A stretch of 64,000 nt of DNA from Castanea sativa (taxonomy: Eukaryota > Streptophyta > Magnoliopsida > Fagales > Fagaceae). A program made the translations under genes and the position numbers. Each line of letters begins with the position of its first letter. Position 1 is the stretch's first letter. The notes under the pieces are model-generated. The model had not been told where the DNA came from and did no database searches. It saw nothing but the letters and a program-made list of their open reading frames with translations. Where the stretch lies: positions 5,603,158 through 5,667,157 of the forward strand of contig NC_134024.1 in assembly GCF_040712315.1 (NCBI RefSeq). Direction: 5' to 3'. Below, one piece after another: positions 44,621 through 56,980 of this stretch.

Positions 44621-45444
44621 GTTGTTTTAGTTGCTTGTGTGTGTTTAGACAAGAAGAATGCATGAAAACTGAAATCAAGTTGAGCTTGATTTGAAGCATG
44701 TACAATGAAAAAGGCTAATGTACATAGGATTGGAATAAGTGACATGGTCCAGGACCTCCAGATTGAAGGTGCCATAATCAGGTTATAATCCAGTAGTTAA
44801 ATACAGGAATGTCTTCAGGTAAAGCTTTAATGGTTGTTGAATTTCAATGTGTTGTTATTAATGTTGCTATTATTCTAAGTGCATATATTCAAGCTTGAAG
44901 GATGGGTTGCTTGCAATGGTGGTAGTCTTACAATTGAAACTCGCACAATAGTGTTTCAGAATAGTCGATAAATCTTCTTACATAAGTTTAAGGTGCCCTA
45001 AAGTTTGGCTAATGCATGTTCAGAATATGTTAGTTATGCTATACATTTTTATTTACTTAGAATGTTCTCCTTTGACTTTCAAAACCTATTATTCTTGCTT
45101 TTCTGTTTTCATAATTATGTTTTGGAGTGGATATTTTCCGTGGCTTGCTTCGAAAGGTTGGCCTTAGAAGCAATTTTTTTTTTTTTTTTTTAATAAAAGG
45201 TCATTTTTTTGAAAAGAAACGAAATATTTACCGAGTACTATTATCAGAGTTCACCTCATGCTCTCTCTGTTTTTAATTTCTAAAACAAAAAAAATCCAAC
45301 TGTGTAGTTTAATTTGCCCAGTTCTTTTTGAAAGTTTTAAGTTTTTGATCATGAATCTTGGGTGGAAGGCATAATCGTGGTGGCCCAAGACTTAAGACTC
45401 CTTTAAAAAAAGGTTTCTAACCTCCTTATAAAAAAAAGACTAAA

Positions 45445-45449
45445 AATTG
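45445..45449. other. Target-site duplication AATTG, left copy
   Basis: It matches 54134-54138 beyond the other LTR. Confidence 0.85.
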
Positions 45450-46315
45450 TGTTGATGCAAACACAATAATAATTGAAATAACATAAAGAGAAACTGTATA
45501 ATTCTTCTGAATATTATTAATTTGAGATTAGAAAATACACAACACTATTTGGACTGAGGCGCGACACTTGCTATTTTTAAAGAAGATTCAAGCCTTTGGT
45601 TGGCTAAACTTTGTAACTGGTGCAAACCTTCTTTGACTTGTCTCCTCCAGGATACAACAACTTAACAAGTGTTGTATGGTTAGAACAACCTCTGCACAAA
45701 GTGTTTAAACCCAAAACTCCACTATAAAGAACATTCTTCTTTGCCTAGAACCTCTCTATTTTTTAGTGTATAAAAATGCTTGCAATTGCTGGATTTTTGG
45801 GTGTGTTAACGCTGTAACATTTCAGTAACTTGGATGGGTCTGAATGAGTCTATATATGGGTTCAATGAGCCTCATGAAATTACTACCCAAATTAATCTGA
45901 TTAACTAGATCTATTATTCTGATATAATGGGTATTGCAAGTTTAATTGCTAGACAAATCTGATAGGTTGGAGTTACATAATTAAATGGATGAGATAAAGA
46001 GTTTCTGAATAAATAAATAGACCCAACAGCTAATCTATTAAGTAGGTGAATGACTCTTCATTTTCCATAATAAAAAAGTCATTTACTCACTAATGAAAAA
46101 GGAAAATATTTTGAATGTATCTAGCCCACAAATTGCTACAATACATATCAACCTATTAATCACCACATTTAAAAAGAATAAAAAAGTCTCTCTAATTTTC
46201 AATGTGAGATTAAATATTTCACTAACTTCTCATTTTCCATATTAACTCTCACATCTTTACATTTATATAGTCATATAAATTCATTTTGATTAATTAATAT
46301 TAAAATGCTCCAACA
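45450..46315 (-). repeat. 3' LTR of copia element (minus strand)
   Basis: 866 bp, TGTTGATGCAAAC to GCTCCAACA on the + strand. It aligns throughout with the split LTR 50894-51148 plus 53521-54133. A leftward TATA-like CATATATAGAC lies near 45851. Confidence 0.9.
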
Positions 46316-46331
46316 ATCTCCCACTCATTTT
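46316..46331 (-). other. Polypurine tract of copia element
   Basis: The minus strand reads AAAATGAGTGGGAGAT directly before the TGTTGGAGC LTR start. Confidence 0.85.
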
Positions 46332-47233
46332 AATATTAAATTTTTTTAGTTAAAAAGAGATTACTAGGCAAAGACAGGTCACTGTGCATCATGAAGGTGT
46401 GCTTTGCATTGAACCTTCACTTAGTAAAACAACAATCTCAACTTCGGAGTCGTAATGGTCTCCAATTTGAACTAAGACTGCTTTGGAGAAATTAAGCATC
46501 GCTGCTTACACATAACAACCAGATGTTGACATTAGTTTTTATAGCTGCACTTTACGGTTGTGTTCTGATCCTAGTTTCATGAGTATATTTGATATTAAGT
46601 CTAAATCTCATAGGGAGTGGCCCTACCCCCACGCTCACATAGGTGAAATTTTTTCAAGGGTACTCTTGTAATTCAATACCCCATTTATATGAGCTACAAA
46701 TTTTTTTAAAATTTTTTACTCAACCTCTCCACATTACAAGATAAATGCACTTATTTCATAAGGATGAATAATTAAAAAATTATTTACAAAATAAATAATT
46801 AAAGAAATAAATAGTGTATTTCTTACGATCATCATATGATTCGTTTTTCCCATTGAACCCAATTCTTTGGATCTCTAGTCCTTAGGTTGGGTATCCTCAT
46901 ACATGACTTATGAATCTATGGACCTTAGTCCAATTCCACTCGATGTATTCCAGACTTTATCTTTTGCCAAGGCTTTGGTAAATAGATCTACAAAATTATT
47001 ATTAGATTTATCATAATCCACAGTTACGATGCCACTACTCAAATAAGATTTCACGGTACTGTGCTTTCTTCTTGTGGGTCTGGATTTACTGTTTTAATAA
47101 AGGTTTTTAACTTTACCAATTCTAGCAGTGTTATCACAATGAATTAATATAGGTGGAATTGGCTTTTCCCAAAGTAGAATTTCATATAACAAATCTCTAA
47201 GCCAATTTGCCTCTACACTAGTTGAAGCTAATG
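46332..47233 (-). other. 3' untranslated region of copia element
   Basis: Only short broken frames between RNase H and the PPT. The segment 46860-47230 still shows RNase H tail-like pieces in several frames; the rest is uninformative. Confidence 0.4.
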
Positions 47234-47506
47234 CTATAATTCAGTTTCAATTGTTGAATTAGCAATTATTGTTTGCTTTTTAGATTTCCAACAAACAGCA
47301 CCACTACCTAAGGTAAAAATATAACCAATGGTAGAGAGAAAATTACTTGATAAAGTATTCCAATCGGCATCATTAAAAACTTCAATCACAACAGGGTATG
47401 TTTTATAAAATGAGCTATAGTTTTTGGTACCGATTAAATATCTCATGACTTGCTCAATAGCTAGCCAATGATCTCTACTAAGCTTGCTAGTAAATCTACT
47501 AAGCAC
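47234..47506 (-). pseudogene. Copia RNase H
   Basis: The frame has the lead-in LSRFTSKLSRDHWLAIEQVM and RYLIGTKNY, then VIEVFNDADWNTLSSN, STIGYIFTLGSGAVCWKSKK and IANSTIETEL. The Asp and Glu of the active site are visible. It ends early after IETEL by a frame break. Confidence 0.85.
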
Positions 47507-47659
47507 TCCTACTGTATATGCAATGTTAGGTCTAGTAAAATCAGTAGCTTAACGCAACCAATGATGCTATCATAATCATTTTGATTAAAAATCTTATCAT
47601 CATAATTCACAGGAAATAAATGAATACTAGAATCAAAAGGAGTATCTACACTTTTGTGA

Positions 47660-48400
47660 TAATGAAATTATATTTTTCACAATATTTTCTCAACATAATG
47701 TGATTGATCAAGAAATATTTCATCACATGTTTCTGTAATTTTCATGCCTAAAATAAAATTAGTCTTACCAAGATCTTTCATATCAAAATGGCTTTTAAGC
47801 ATATTTTTTGTCTCATTTATAACATGCATATTTAAGCCAAAAATCAACATATCATCCACTTAAAGGCTAATAATAACATGTAAATTATTCCATGATTTAG
47901 AATAATTATATTTATCACATTCATTTGATTTATAACCATTCTCAATCATGCAGAAATCGAACTTTTCATGTTACTGTTTAGGTGTTTGTTTTTAGCCATA
48001 TAGGAATTTAGTTAGCTTACATACCTTACTTTCTTGTTCAAGCTCTACAAAGCATTCGAGTTGGTCCATATAAATCTCTTCCTCTAGGTCTTCATTTAGA
48101 AAAGCAGCTTTTACATCCATTTGATGAATTTTCAAATAAAAAAATTACAGCAATAACAATTAACAATCTAATAAATGTAATTCTTGTTACTGGAGAAAAT
48201 GTATCATAAAAAATCAAAATATGTCTTTTGTTTAAAGCCTTTTGCAACAAGTCTAGCTTTAAACTTATCTATTAACCCATCCGGTTCTAACTTTTTTCTA
48301 AGGACCTATTTACATCCTATGGTCTTACAACTCGGTGGAAGATCTACTAATTTCCAAGTTCTATTATAAATTAGAGATTCCATCTCATCATTTATAGTGT
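47660..48400 (-). pseudogene. Copia reverse transcriptase
   Basis: Pieces include RTWKLVDLPPSCK, KFKARLVAKGF (about 48230-48260), then VDDMLIFGLNMH, MKDLGKTNFILGMKI and DQSHYVEKIL at 47677-47859. The catalytic YVDD is reduced to VDD beside a frame break. Several frameshifts in 47870-48180. Confidence 0.8.
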
Positions 48401-48404
48401 CTTT

Positions 48405-48890
48405 CTAAAATATAGCATCAGGTGATGTTAAAGCTTCTCTTAAATTTTGGGGATTTTTCTCAATGTTAAAAACATAATAATCAGGACCAAAATCCTTTTC
48501 AACTCTAGCTCTTTTACTCCTTCTAGGTTCCATTTCAAAATTTTCTTGATTTTGTAAATGAGAATGAGAAGAACTAGGTTGTAACAAAATATTTTCTTCA
48601 CCCCTACTATTTTTCAATTTAAAAGGAAATTTTTCTTCATGAAAAATTGCATCACTAGATTCAAAAATTATTTTGTTTTCAAGATCAAAAAATCTATAGG
48701 CTGCACTATTAATCACATTACCAAGAAAAGCATAGATAATAGCTCTTATACCTAATTTAGGTATTTTAGGATCAGTAAATCTTACATAAGTAAGATAACC
48801 CCATACTCTCAAATATTCCAAATTTGGCTTATGTTCTTTCCACATCTCAAAAGGTGTGATATGTGACTTTTTATGTGGTACCTTATTCAA
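48405..48890 (-). pseudogene. Copia integrase C-terminal region
   Basis: A 161-codon frame has PFEMWKEHKPNLEYLRVWGY, FLGNVINSAAYRFFDLENK and SSDAIFHEEKFPFKL, then PRRSKRARVEKDFGPDYYVF. This is the usual link from integrase to reverse transcriptase in copia polyproteins, including the RRSKR basic motif. It is open but disconnected from both neighbours. Confidence 0.85.
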
Positions 48891-49906
48891 AACATTACAT
48901 GCAGTTAAAATAGCATTACTCCAAAAAAGTAAAGGTGCACTAGATTCAATTAAATGTCATTTGTTAACTCAATTAGAGTTCTATTTTTTCTTTCAGCTAC
49001 ACCATTAGAAGCAAGTGAATATGGTGCAATAGTTTCATGGATAATTCCCAAAGATTGAACAAATGAGTTGAATGCACTTGATTCATACTTATGGCCTCTA
49101 TCACTTCTTATTCTTTTCTACCAAATTGATTTTCAACTTCTTTTAAAAATCTTGAAATTTTTCAAAAGCATCACCTTTATTTTTTAACAAATAAACAGTT
49201 GTATATTTGAGAAATCATCAATAAAAGTGATGATATATTTATTTCTCCTACGAGTTAAAATTCCTTTAAATTCACATAAATCGAAGTGAATTAACTCAAG
49301 CAATTCGGTATTTCTTACAGCACTTTTATGAGGCCTTTTTTTTGTAATCTTAGCTTGACTACAAGTTTCACATTTTTCAAAATATTTTGACAATCTTGGA
49401 ATTAACCCTAAACTACCCATGATTCCCACATATCTACTATTTATATGGCACAAACGAGCATGCCAAAAATTAATAGAAGAAAGTATATAAACTGAACTGG
49501 TAGATGCTTTATTATTCTTAACATTTAATTTAAATATTCCATCACAAGCATAACCCTTGCCCACAAATAATCCATTTTTAGTGATTACATAATTATAATA
49601 TACCATAGTTTGCTTGAAGCCAGCCTTGTTAAGTAAAAAACTTGACATCAAATTCTTTCTCATGGACGGACTGTAAAGTACATCTTCTAGTGTTAGCATA
49701 CATCCATAAGTGAATTTTAAATCAATCTCACCACTCCCAAGAACCTTGGTTTCGCTAGAGTCACTAAACATAATTGTTTTATCTTCTTCAAAGGAATTGT
49801 ACAACTTGAACCAATCTTTGTCATAGCAGTCGTGCCTATTAGCACCAAAATTTGCCCACCACCCTTCAACAAATTGCACCAAATTAATGTCTGTAATTAT
49901 AACCAT
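48891..49906 (-). pseudogene. Copia protease remnant, pre-integrase zinc region and integrase core
   Basis: From 49906 leftward: [14 protein letters not shown] replaces the normal protease-side W..DSGA..H, then [15 protein letters not shown]. The zinc region follows ([22 protein letters not shown]) and the integrase start ([22 protein letters not shown]). The frame breaks near 49184; the rest of the core (about 48900-49180) persists in other frames (for example YGLASNGVAERKNRTLI-like sequence near 48985). Confidence 0.8.
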
Positions 49907-49951
49907 TAAAGGTTCTTTGGTTACATTAGCATGTAGAACAGATTCATGTTT

Positions 49952-50873
49952 TCAAAATTTGCAAAATCGAGCAATATGCCCACCTTTGCCACTGATAAAA
50001 CAAGATTTATTAAATTGATCTTGTGAAGGGGGTTCTTCGTTATTATTGTAATTTTTATTCAGGTTTCCCCTTTCTTGAGGTCTATTATTATTTTTAAAGG
50101 CACATTTTTTAGGCTTCAATTGACCATTTCTGGAAAAATGATTTTTGGGCATATTATTATTGGCTAAAATGAGGCTTACCTTTGTGGTGGAATTACTATT
50201 ACTCTCTTGTGTCATGAGTGCATCTCGTCTTCTAGTCTCCTCCTCCACACGGATGCGTGTGATCAAAGTCTTCAAGGATGTCTCATTTTGTTTATGCTGC
50301 AAAGTCTTTTGGAACTCCCCCCAAGATTGTGGTAGTTTATTAACTATGTCAGCTACTACCAGATTATCTCCAATCTTTATGCCTTTAAATCTCAATTCTA
50401 CTACAATCATTTGGAAGTCTTGTGTTTCATCCACCACCGATTTTCCATCCACCATTTGGTAATGGAAAAATCTACTAGCAGCATACTTCTTTGCACTAGC
50501 CTCCTCAGTATCATACTTATTTTGTAAAACTTTCCAAATTTTCTTTACAGAATTATAAGTTGTATCATAATAATCATAGAAATGATCCACAAGATAATTC
50601 AAAAGATAAGAGCGACAATTGTATTCATCTTTTGTATACTTATCTATTTTTTCTTGATGGAGACTACAATCTTCCTCACTCATCTCATCGGTAGAAACCT
50701 TTGAAAGATTCTTGTCAGTTAGGATGTAGGCGACTTTGAGAAGACTCAAGTTGAAGAGGACTCAAGTTGAAGAGGACTTTTCCTTTCCACCTTTTGAAGT
50801 GGACTTCCTTGAAGTGGAAGGGCTAGTTGAGATCTCCAACAGCCTCATTTGATTTCTCTTGTGTAGGCTCCAT
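49952..50873 (-). pseudogene. Copia gag
   Basis: Gag probably starts at ATG 50873 (MEPTQEKSNEAVGDLN) and meets a stop soon after. A 265-codon frame from 50749 carries the gag helices ([75 protein letters not shown]). A basic stretch follows, then a knuckle [14 protein letters not shown] in which the second Cys is Ser. A short direct repeat GACTCAAGTTGAAGAG sits near 50745-50775. Confidence 0.8.
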
Positions 50874-50893
50874 GATTTGAATCTCCTTAACAT

Positions 50894-53800
50894 TGTTAGT
50901 GCAAACACAATAATAATGGAAATAGCACAAATAGAAATTGAATAATTCTTCTGAATATTATTAATTTGAGATTAGAAAATACACAGTACTATTTGGACTG
51001 AGACGCGACACTTGCTTTCTTTAAGGAGATTCAAGTCCTTAGTTGGCTAAACTTTGTAACCAGTGCAGACATTTTCTAATTTGTCTCCTCTAGGATACAA
51101 CAGCCCAACAAGTGTCGTACGGCTAGAACAACCTCTGTACAAAGTGTTTGTAACGCCCCAAAATCATAAACTATAAAAGTTTATTCAATCAAAACTAATC
51201 CATAAAAATATTAAATAAAAGTAACCAACAACCTAAAAACTCATCACAAATGTCAGAACTCTAATCCACTAAAGACAAAACATCCTCAATAATTCTCCAG
51301 TACAATGTTTAATACCATAAAAATAATAATAAAATCCTCAGTTCCACAAAATAATTTGTAACTGTTGTCTTCTAGAAATCTCTACTCCAATAATCCCTCT
51401 AATGTATCTGTAATGGGAAATAAAGCGGGGGGTGAGATAACTCAATAAGTGGAATTCACTAACATTGGAGTATGGGAACAAACCTTTCAAACAAATAATT
51501 TTTACAACAAATTCATAACATGTAACTCATCAATATTTTATCATCAAATATTTCATATAAAAAAAATATCTTTATATTGTGAGCCATCATAATATTTATA
51601 TCAATACCATCATATACACAATTTCCTAGGCTTTTCTCATGGTCGACATTTACGCCTTGTTGACAGGGTTGTGCTGTCTCATTTTCTGGAATTAGAACCT
51701 CTTTTTCATCCCCTTTCTTAAGGATGACTCCTTTGGAACTTAAAGGTGCACTCCCTTCCTAAGGAGCTTCTTTTTGGATCCTCAATAGTATACTCCTTTA
51801 CTAAGGAGTTATTAAATGTGCACTGTTCTCTTTTCTGGGACCTTCCCTTGCTAAGAACTAACTGCAGTATGATTGTCCTTTACTAAGAACTAAATACAAT
51901 ACTGAGCTTTTAATCACGACTTGCCATAGGTTTTTAAAACATATTCAAGATGCTCACAAAAATAATTCATTCATAATTCTCAAAAAAATATAAGGATATA
52001 TTCACTCATACAAGTTTAAATAAATTGAGGTTGTCCCATGAGTTTTTCATAAAACGAATATTCAATGTGCACATCAAGCATTTTTAAAATATCAATTTAT
52101 ATATAGAATATCAACATATTTCTTTGATATAAAATAGTTTAATAATCAACACTGTTTTGGGAAAACCCCCAAAATTAGTAAACATCACTTACCTCTTAGT
52201 TGCAAAAACAAAATGAATCAATCACCCCTGAGTCACAATGAGTCAAGAGAATTAGAACCTAACAACACCAAAAATAGGTCCATCAATACACGAATTTTTA
52301 ACTAAAATCTGTTTTCATACTTAGACAATATAATCTTAGACACACTGATATTTCCAAAGTTTTACATTTATTTGCGTAACTGTCCAATTCACTTTCAGCT
52401 TTAATCTAATTGTTCTATTTCACGTATTTGTACTATCTATTAATAAGCATGATTGTACTGCAACTTTATAAAACTCTAACATTTCGCTATAGGTTTAGCT
52501 ATCATATATTCTACTATTCCTTAGAAGCCACATGATATATATACATATCTGATCAACCTAATATTTATATCTATTAATTAAATAGTAGAAGCCACATTTT
52601 ATAAGTCTATCAAATCAATCCTAAAGCCTATGGAAGACCATATGGCTATACATACTATTCTTACCTAAGCAATCTCAAAGCCTTAAGACTTTTAATTGAT
52701 ACTGGGAATAAATATAGGTATGACTTGGTGGACTTAATTGACACGGCAAGTATTGTTAAAGCTAGCAAAGCAAGTATCTTTGGATGTTGTGACTTCTTTT
52801 CGGCAAAAGGATTTAAAAGCTTTAAATCTTCATAGCAAAAATATCATTATATATATATATATATATTCAATCTAAAATTGGAAGCCACAAAATAGCTTTA
52901 AATTATTACTCTAGTCGCCTATTATTCCCTTGGTGCTGTGAGACTATAAACAATCATAGATAAACCACAAAGTACCCTTTTCCCTTTCACATGGTAACAA
53001 ACTTGAATTGATAAGTCCAAGCCTATTACTTTATTAGGTACAATTTCAAAGCGTGTGGCCCTTTCCTAACATACACCATATTGACTTTCTTAATCTAATA
53101 TAACAAAATGATAGGAGCCCTTTTTCTATTAATATAATAATAGTCTAGGTTCATGACAATTGCTAGCTATTGACTATTCAAACTTTTTAGATTTAGAGCA
53201 TGAGAAAAAAAATCATACTTGAAATTACGATGCATAGCTGTAGAGGAGAAAAGAAAAAAAAGCTCAATCGTGTGTTGTGGCTAAAAACAAAAGGAATTTT
53301 CTTATGTACATACACATGTAACTTAAAAGGTAAAAGGTTAGAGTTATCAAGGTCAATATATTTAATTATGTCACCTCACTCAGACTTCATATCCCATAGT
53401 ATCTATCTTATTTTTAATATCTTAGGCCCAAGTTAATTTAATCCATTTAATTGTAGATCTTCTTTATAATTTACGTATAATAATTAAATTGGTATCAAAA
53501 TTATGGGGTGTTATAGTGTTCAAGTCCAAAGCTCCACCAGAAAGAACATCATTCTTTGCCTAGAACCTTTCTATCTTTTAGTGTATAAGAATGCTTGCAA
53601 CTGCTGAATTTTTTGGTGTGTTAACGCTGTAACATTTCAGTAACTTGGATGGGTCCGAATGAGTCTATATATATAGGCTTAATGGGCCTTGCAAAATTAC
53701 TATCCAAATTAATATGATTAATTAGGTCATTATTCTGATGTAGTGAGTGTTACAAATTTAATTATTGGACATAAATTTGATGGGTGGAGTTACACAATTA

Positions 53801-54133
53801 CATGGATGAGATAAAGAGTTTTTGAAAAAATAAATAGGCCCAATAACTAATCCATTAAGTAGGTGAATGACTCTTCATTTTCCATAATAAAAAAGTCATT
53901 TACTCACTAATGAATAAGGAAATTATTCTGAATGAATCTAGCCCATAAATTGCTACAATACATATCAACCTATTAATCATGACCTTTAAAAAGATTAAAA
54001 AAGTCTCTATCCTTTTCAATCTGGGATTAAACATTTTCACTAACTCCTCATGTTCCATATTAATTCCCACATCTTTACATTTATATAGTTATATAAATCC
54101 ATTTTAATTAATTGATATTAAAATGCTCCAACA
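50894..54133 (-). repeat. 5' LTR of copia element, split by an insertion
   Basis: The two LTR parts are 50894-51148 and 53516-54133. Without the insert it is about 870 bp and matches 45450-46315. No canonical TGGTATCAGAGC primer site follows the LTR; the adjoining minus strand reads ATGTTAAGGAGATTCAAATC. Confidence 0.88.
51149..53515. mobile_element. 2.4-kb LTR-like insertion (probable solo LTR)
   Basis: It starts TGTAACGCCCCAAAAT and ends ATTATGGGGTGTTATA, a 16-base imperfect inverted pair, flanked by GTGTT on both sides (51144-51148 and 53516-53520). The uninterrupted LTR near 45710 has the empty site. TG start, 5-bp duplication and no coding frame fit a solo LTR; the final CA appears mutated to TA. 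A TIR transposon is the alternative. Confidence 0.7.
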
Positions 54134-54138
54134 AATTG
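54134..54138. other. Target-site duplication AATTG, right copy
   Basis: It matches 45445-45449. Confidence 0.85.
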
Positions 54139-54321
54139 TAAAGTAATTTTAGGAATATTACAAAATTTATAATATATCAAAATGACTCCTTAGTATATTT
54201 GTCCCATTTATAACATGCAAATCAAAACCATACATTAATAAATCATCCATATAGAGGCTATTATGCTAACAATAACATTTGAGTTTTCCCAATGTTTTAA
54301 ACTAGATGCACTTGTCACATT

Positions 54322-55085
54322 TGTAAGTGCACAATTGTACTCGGACCCACAAACAAGTGTTGGGCTCAGGCCCAATGAGCCTTATGCAATAAGATTTGTA
54401 GAGTATGGATTTGAAATCTAGGTTCGGGATGTTGAAAGTTTGATTAGCAGGCTAGAGTGCCACAATCTATGCAAATGGTGAACGAATACAACAAAGAAAC
54501 CTCCTCGGGGGTAAGCCGAGGATGATTTGTATACATATGCTCTCTTTCTATGCCAAAGTTTACAACTCTTGGTTCCTGCTTTTTCTCAGTAGAAAGTGTA
54601 GATCCCCCCTCTCTTACCTCTCTCGTTTCCTTATATACTTCTCCTTCACTGGTTCATCCACGTGTCATACAAATCTTCTCCTTGGATACTTGTCCCATCC
54701 ACCACCTTCTTGAAGTCTTCCAATAATAGCAGGGAGGCTAAATCCTACTGTTCATAGATCACTTCCCCATTAATGCGGCCAAGGAGGTAGATGCAAGGTC
54801 TTTAATGTGGAGGTAGCAGCCTTTTCCTTAGATATTTCTCTCACATCCTTACTTCCAGAGGGTGCTTGGATCACCCTCTTACCCATCAGTTTTTCAGAAT
54901 TATGCCTTTAACCTGTTTAGCAAGTCCTAGGGTCATCGCCGGGCCTGTCTGATGAGACATTCCTCCTCGGACAACTCCTCGGACTTTTACAGTGCAGGCT
55001 GACTTGTGGCCCTGGAGGCCATGGAGGCCATGATCAAAAACAAACTGTACCAACCAATCAGGCCCAAAGCCCAAATTTTTATTCA
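54322..55085 (-). repeat. 3' LTR of Tat-2
   Basis: 764 bp, TGTAAGTGCACAATTG to TTTTTATTCA on the + strand. Ends were chosen by TG..CA plus the adjoining PPT; the partner LTR is outside the window, so this is not confirmed by alignment. A leftward TATA box (TATATAAG) is at 54630-54637. Confidence 0.75.
54630..54637 (-). promoter_or_regulatory. TATA box in Tat-2 LTR
   Basis: TATATAAG on the minus strand, in the middle of the LTR, oriented to transcribe leftward as in Tat-1. Confidence 0.55.
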
Positions 55086-55101
55086 GGAGTTTCTACCCCC
55101 C
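55086..55101 (-). other. Polypurine tract of Tat-2
   Basis: The minus strand reads GGGGGGTAGAAACTCC just before the LTR TG. Confidence 0.75.
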
Positions 55102-55502
55102 ATAATAGCCCCTCAAAACTTTATTTTTCCCACCCATCCGAGGAGAGAAATAGAGTTTTAATCCGACCAGAGTACCTCCCACACGCTTTGTAAACTGCCA
55201 CGCGTGTATGGGTCCTTTCGTTCCCTGAAAACGCTTCTGAAGCTTCGAAACCTGGAATGCACGGATTTATGACCGCAAGTTACATTCTGTTCCTCACGTT
55301 CAACGGTAAGATGAACATCCAACGGTCCAGGTTGGCCCTGAAAATTTGAGCGGGACAAATTTAATTTCGAGGCTGCCTCCCACACGTCAAAACGCCTGGA
55401 AGCCCGCGCCTTCATTCATTTCTTCAGAAATCAATCGTATCAAAGTGTCAATCATCACCTCTTCTCTCCAGAAGCTCGTGAAGAATCGCATAACCAACTC
55501 CA

Positions 55503-56910
55503 GTAAGTTTTTGCTTTTCTTTATTCATTCATTCTCAGCTTCTGTCCTCGGCTCCCATCTAAACCTCTTTTCTTCTTCAAACTCTCATTATCACTTCCCC
55601 AAAATGGGTAGATACTGATGCCGGTATGGAAGGGTTTAGGGTCAAGTACGATATTCCCAATGACATAGGCTTGAGATACTGTCCAGTAGAAGCCGTAGGT
55701 AGCACTAGGAGAGACGAAGAAGTCATCATTCCCATGATTGCCTTCATAGAAGGTGGAATGACTCTCCCTATGAGAAATGTGACTAGTGAATACCTTCGCA
55801 ACCATATGTTATGCCCAAACCAGTGCGCACCAAACATGTTTAGGGTCTTAGGTAGTGTCGACCTCACATGGCACGACGTTGCCTTTATGTACGAGTGCCA
55901 CAAACTCAAAAACGTAGGATATTACATTAAATCACGGTCCAACATAGTTAGGCTAATTTCCTGTCTGCCTAAATCCAACAAAGGCATGAAGGACGACTAC
56001 CTCATCGCCTCAGGAAACTGGCATGACGGCCCTCACTGCCCAGTCGTATGGGGAGATCCAGGTGTGACTCCTTATGAGTTAAATTCCTTAACCCGTGATT
56101 CAATCCTGCTACCTTTACTGCTTCAATTCTTATTGCACACTATTACTTCTAGTCTTTATGTTTATCACTAATCTGACCATGTTTGTCTTCTCGGATGCCT
56201 CTTCTCACAAATAAGCAACACGTACGCCCACCCCTGAGCCTCTGCAACGTTGCCGACCTGAATCGTGTCCTTCGCTCTGAAGTCTTCGTGAGTGAAGATT
56301 TACAAGTGAGAGCTGCACACTTGATATTAGGATATGATCCTATATCAGTGGACTTCTAGGAGATTGAAAACGCAATCATCGCGGGAGATAAGCAACGTAG
56401 AAGGATAGACGTGGCAAGACCAGGCTTCCTTTCCAACTGCGATCTTTCTGACAATCCCACCACCATTCTGTACACACGCCCTATTGCAGCAGCAATTTCC
56501 CTCTCGGCGCACTCCCAAACAACTGCCGTCCGAGAAGAGCAAGCGTCCTCGCAACACTCGTTGGAGGAAGAGATAAACAACTTTCAACTCGAGGACGTCG
56601 AAAGGCCTTGAGGAAATCCATCTGTCATTCTCTCGAACGAGGAGCATGAGCCCGCCGAGACTTCGAGGATACAAGGTTTGGTGATTGGCCGCCCTGACTC
56701 CAGCTCCGAAAAAGAAGAGATGGACTCCTTAAAGCAATTGATGCACAAGAGGGGCGTGAGAGTCTTTCAAAAAGGAGCAGGGGGGTCGCAGGTCCCTTCG
56801 TCCTTGCCCCTACCCCACCTCCCTTCGATCCTAAGCCTCCCATTGCGGAGCCTAAGAAAAAAAGGAAGGGTGAGGCCAAGGAGGCAGATGGGGAGAGGCA
56901 GAAGAAGTAG

Positions 56911-56980
<70 letters not shown>

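Larger units (their letters stand above)
37650..45235 (+). repeat. NAC duplicon C (complete tandem-duplication unit)
   Basis: It aligns with 9410-18185, including the upstream region, all seven exons, the inverted-repeat element and the downstream tail to GAAACGAAATATTTAC (18169 and 45217). Exons 3-7 are closest to copy 2. Confidence 0.85.
45450..54133 (-). mobile_element. Ty1/copia LTR retrotransposon downstream of NAC copy 3
   Basis: LTRs at 45450-46315 and 50894-54133 (the latter interrupted by an insertion at 51149-53515) are flanked by AATTG on both sides (45445-45449 and 54134-54138). Read leftward the order is gag, integrase, reverse transcriptase and RNase H, the copia order. Coding parts are broken by frameshifts. 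It sits 1.9 kb downstream of the NAC stop. Confidence 0.9.

Noticed and set aside
51149..53515. Host gene inside the copia LTR
   Set aside because: Only short frames; TGTAAC/GGGGTGTTA ends and GTGTT duplications mark a mobile element.
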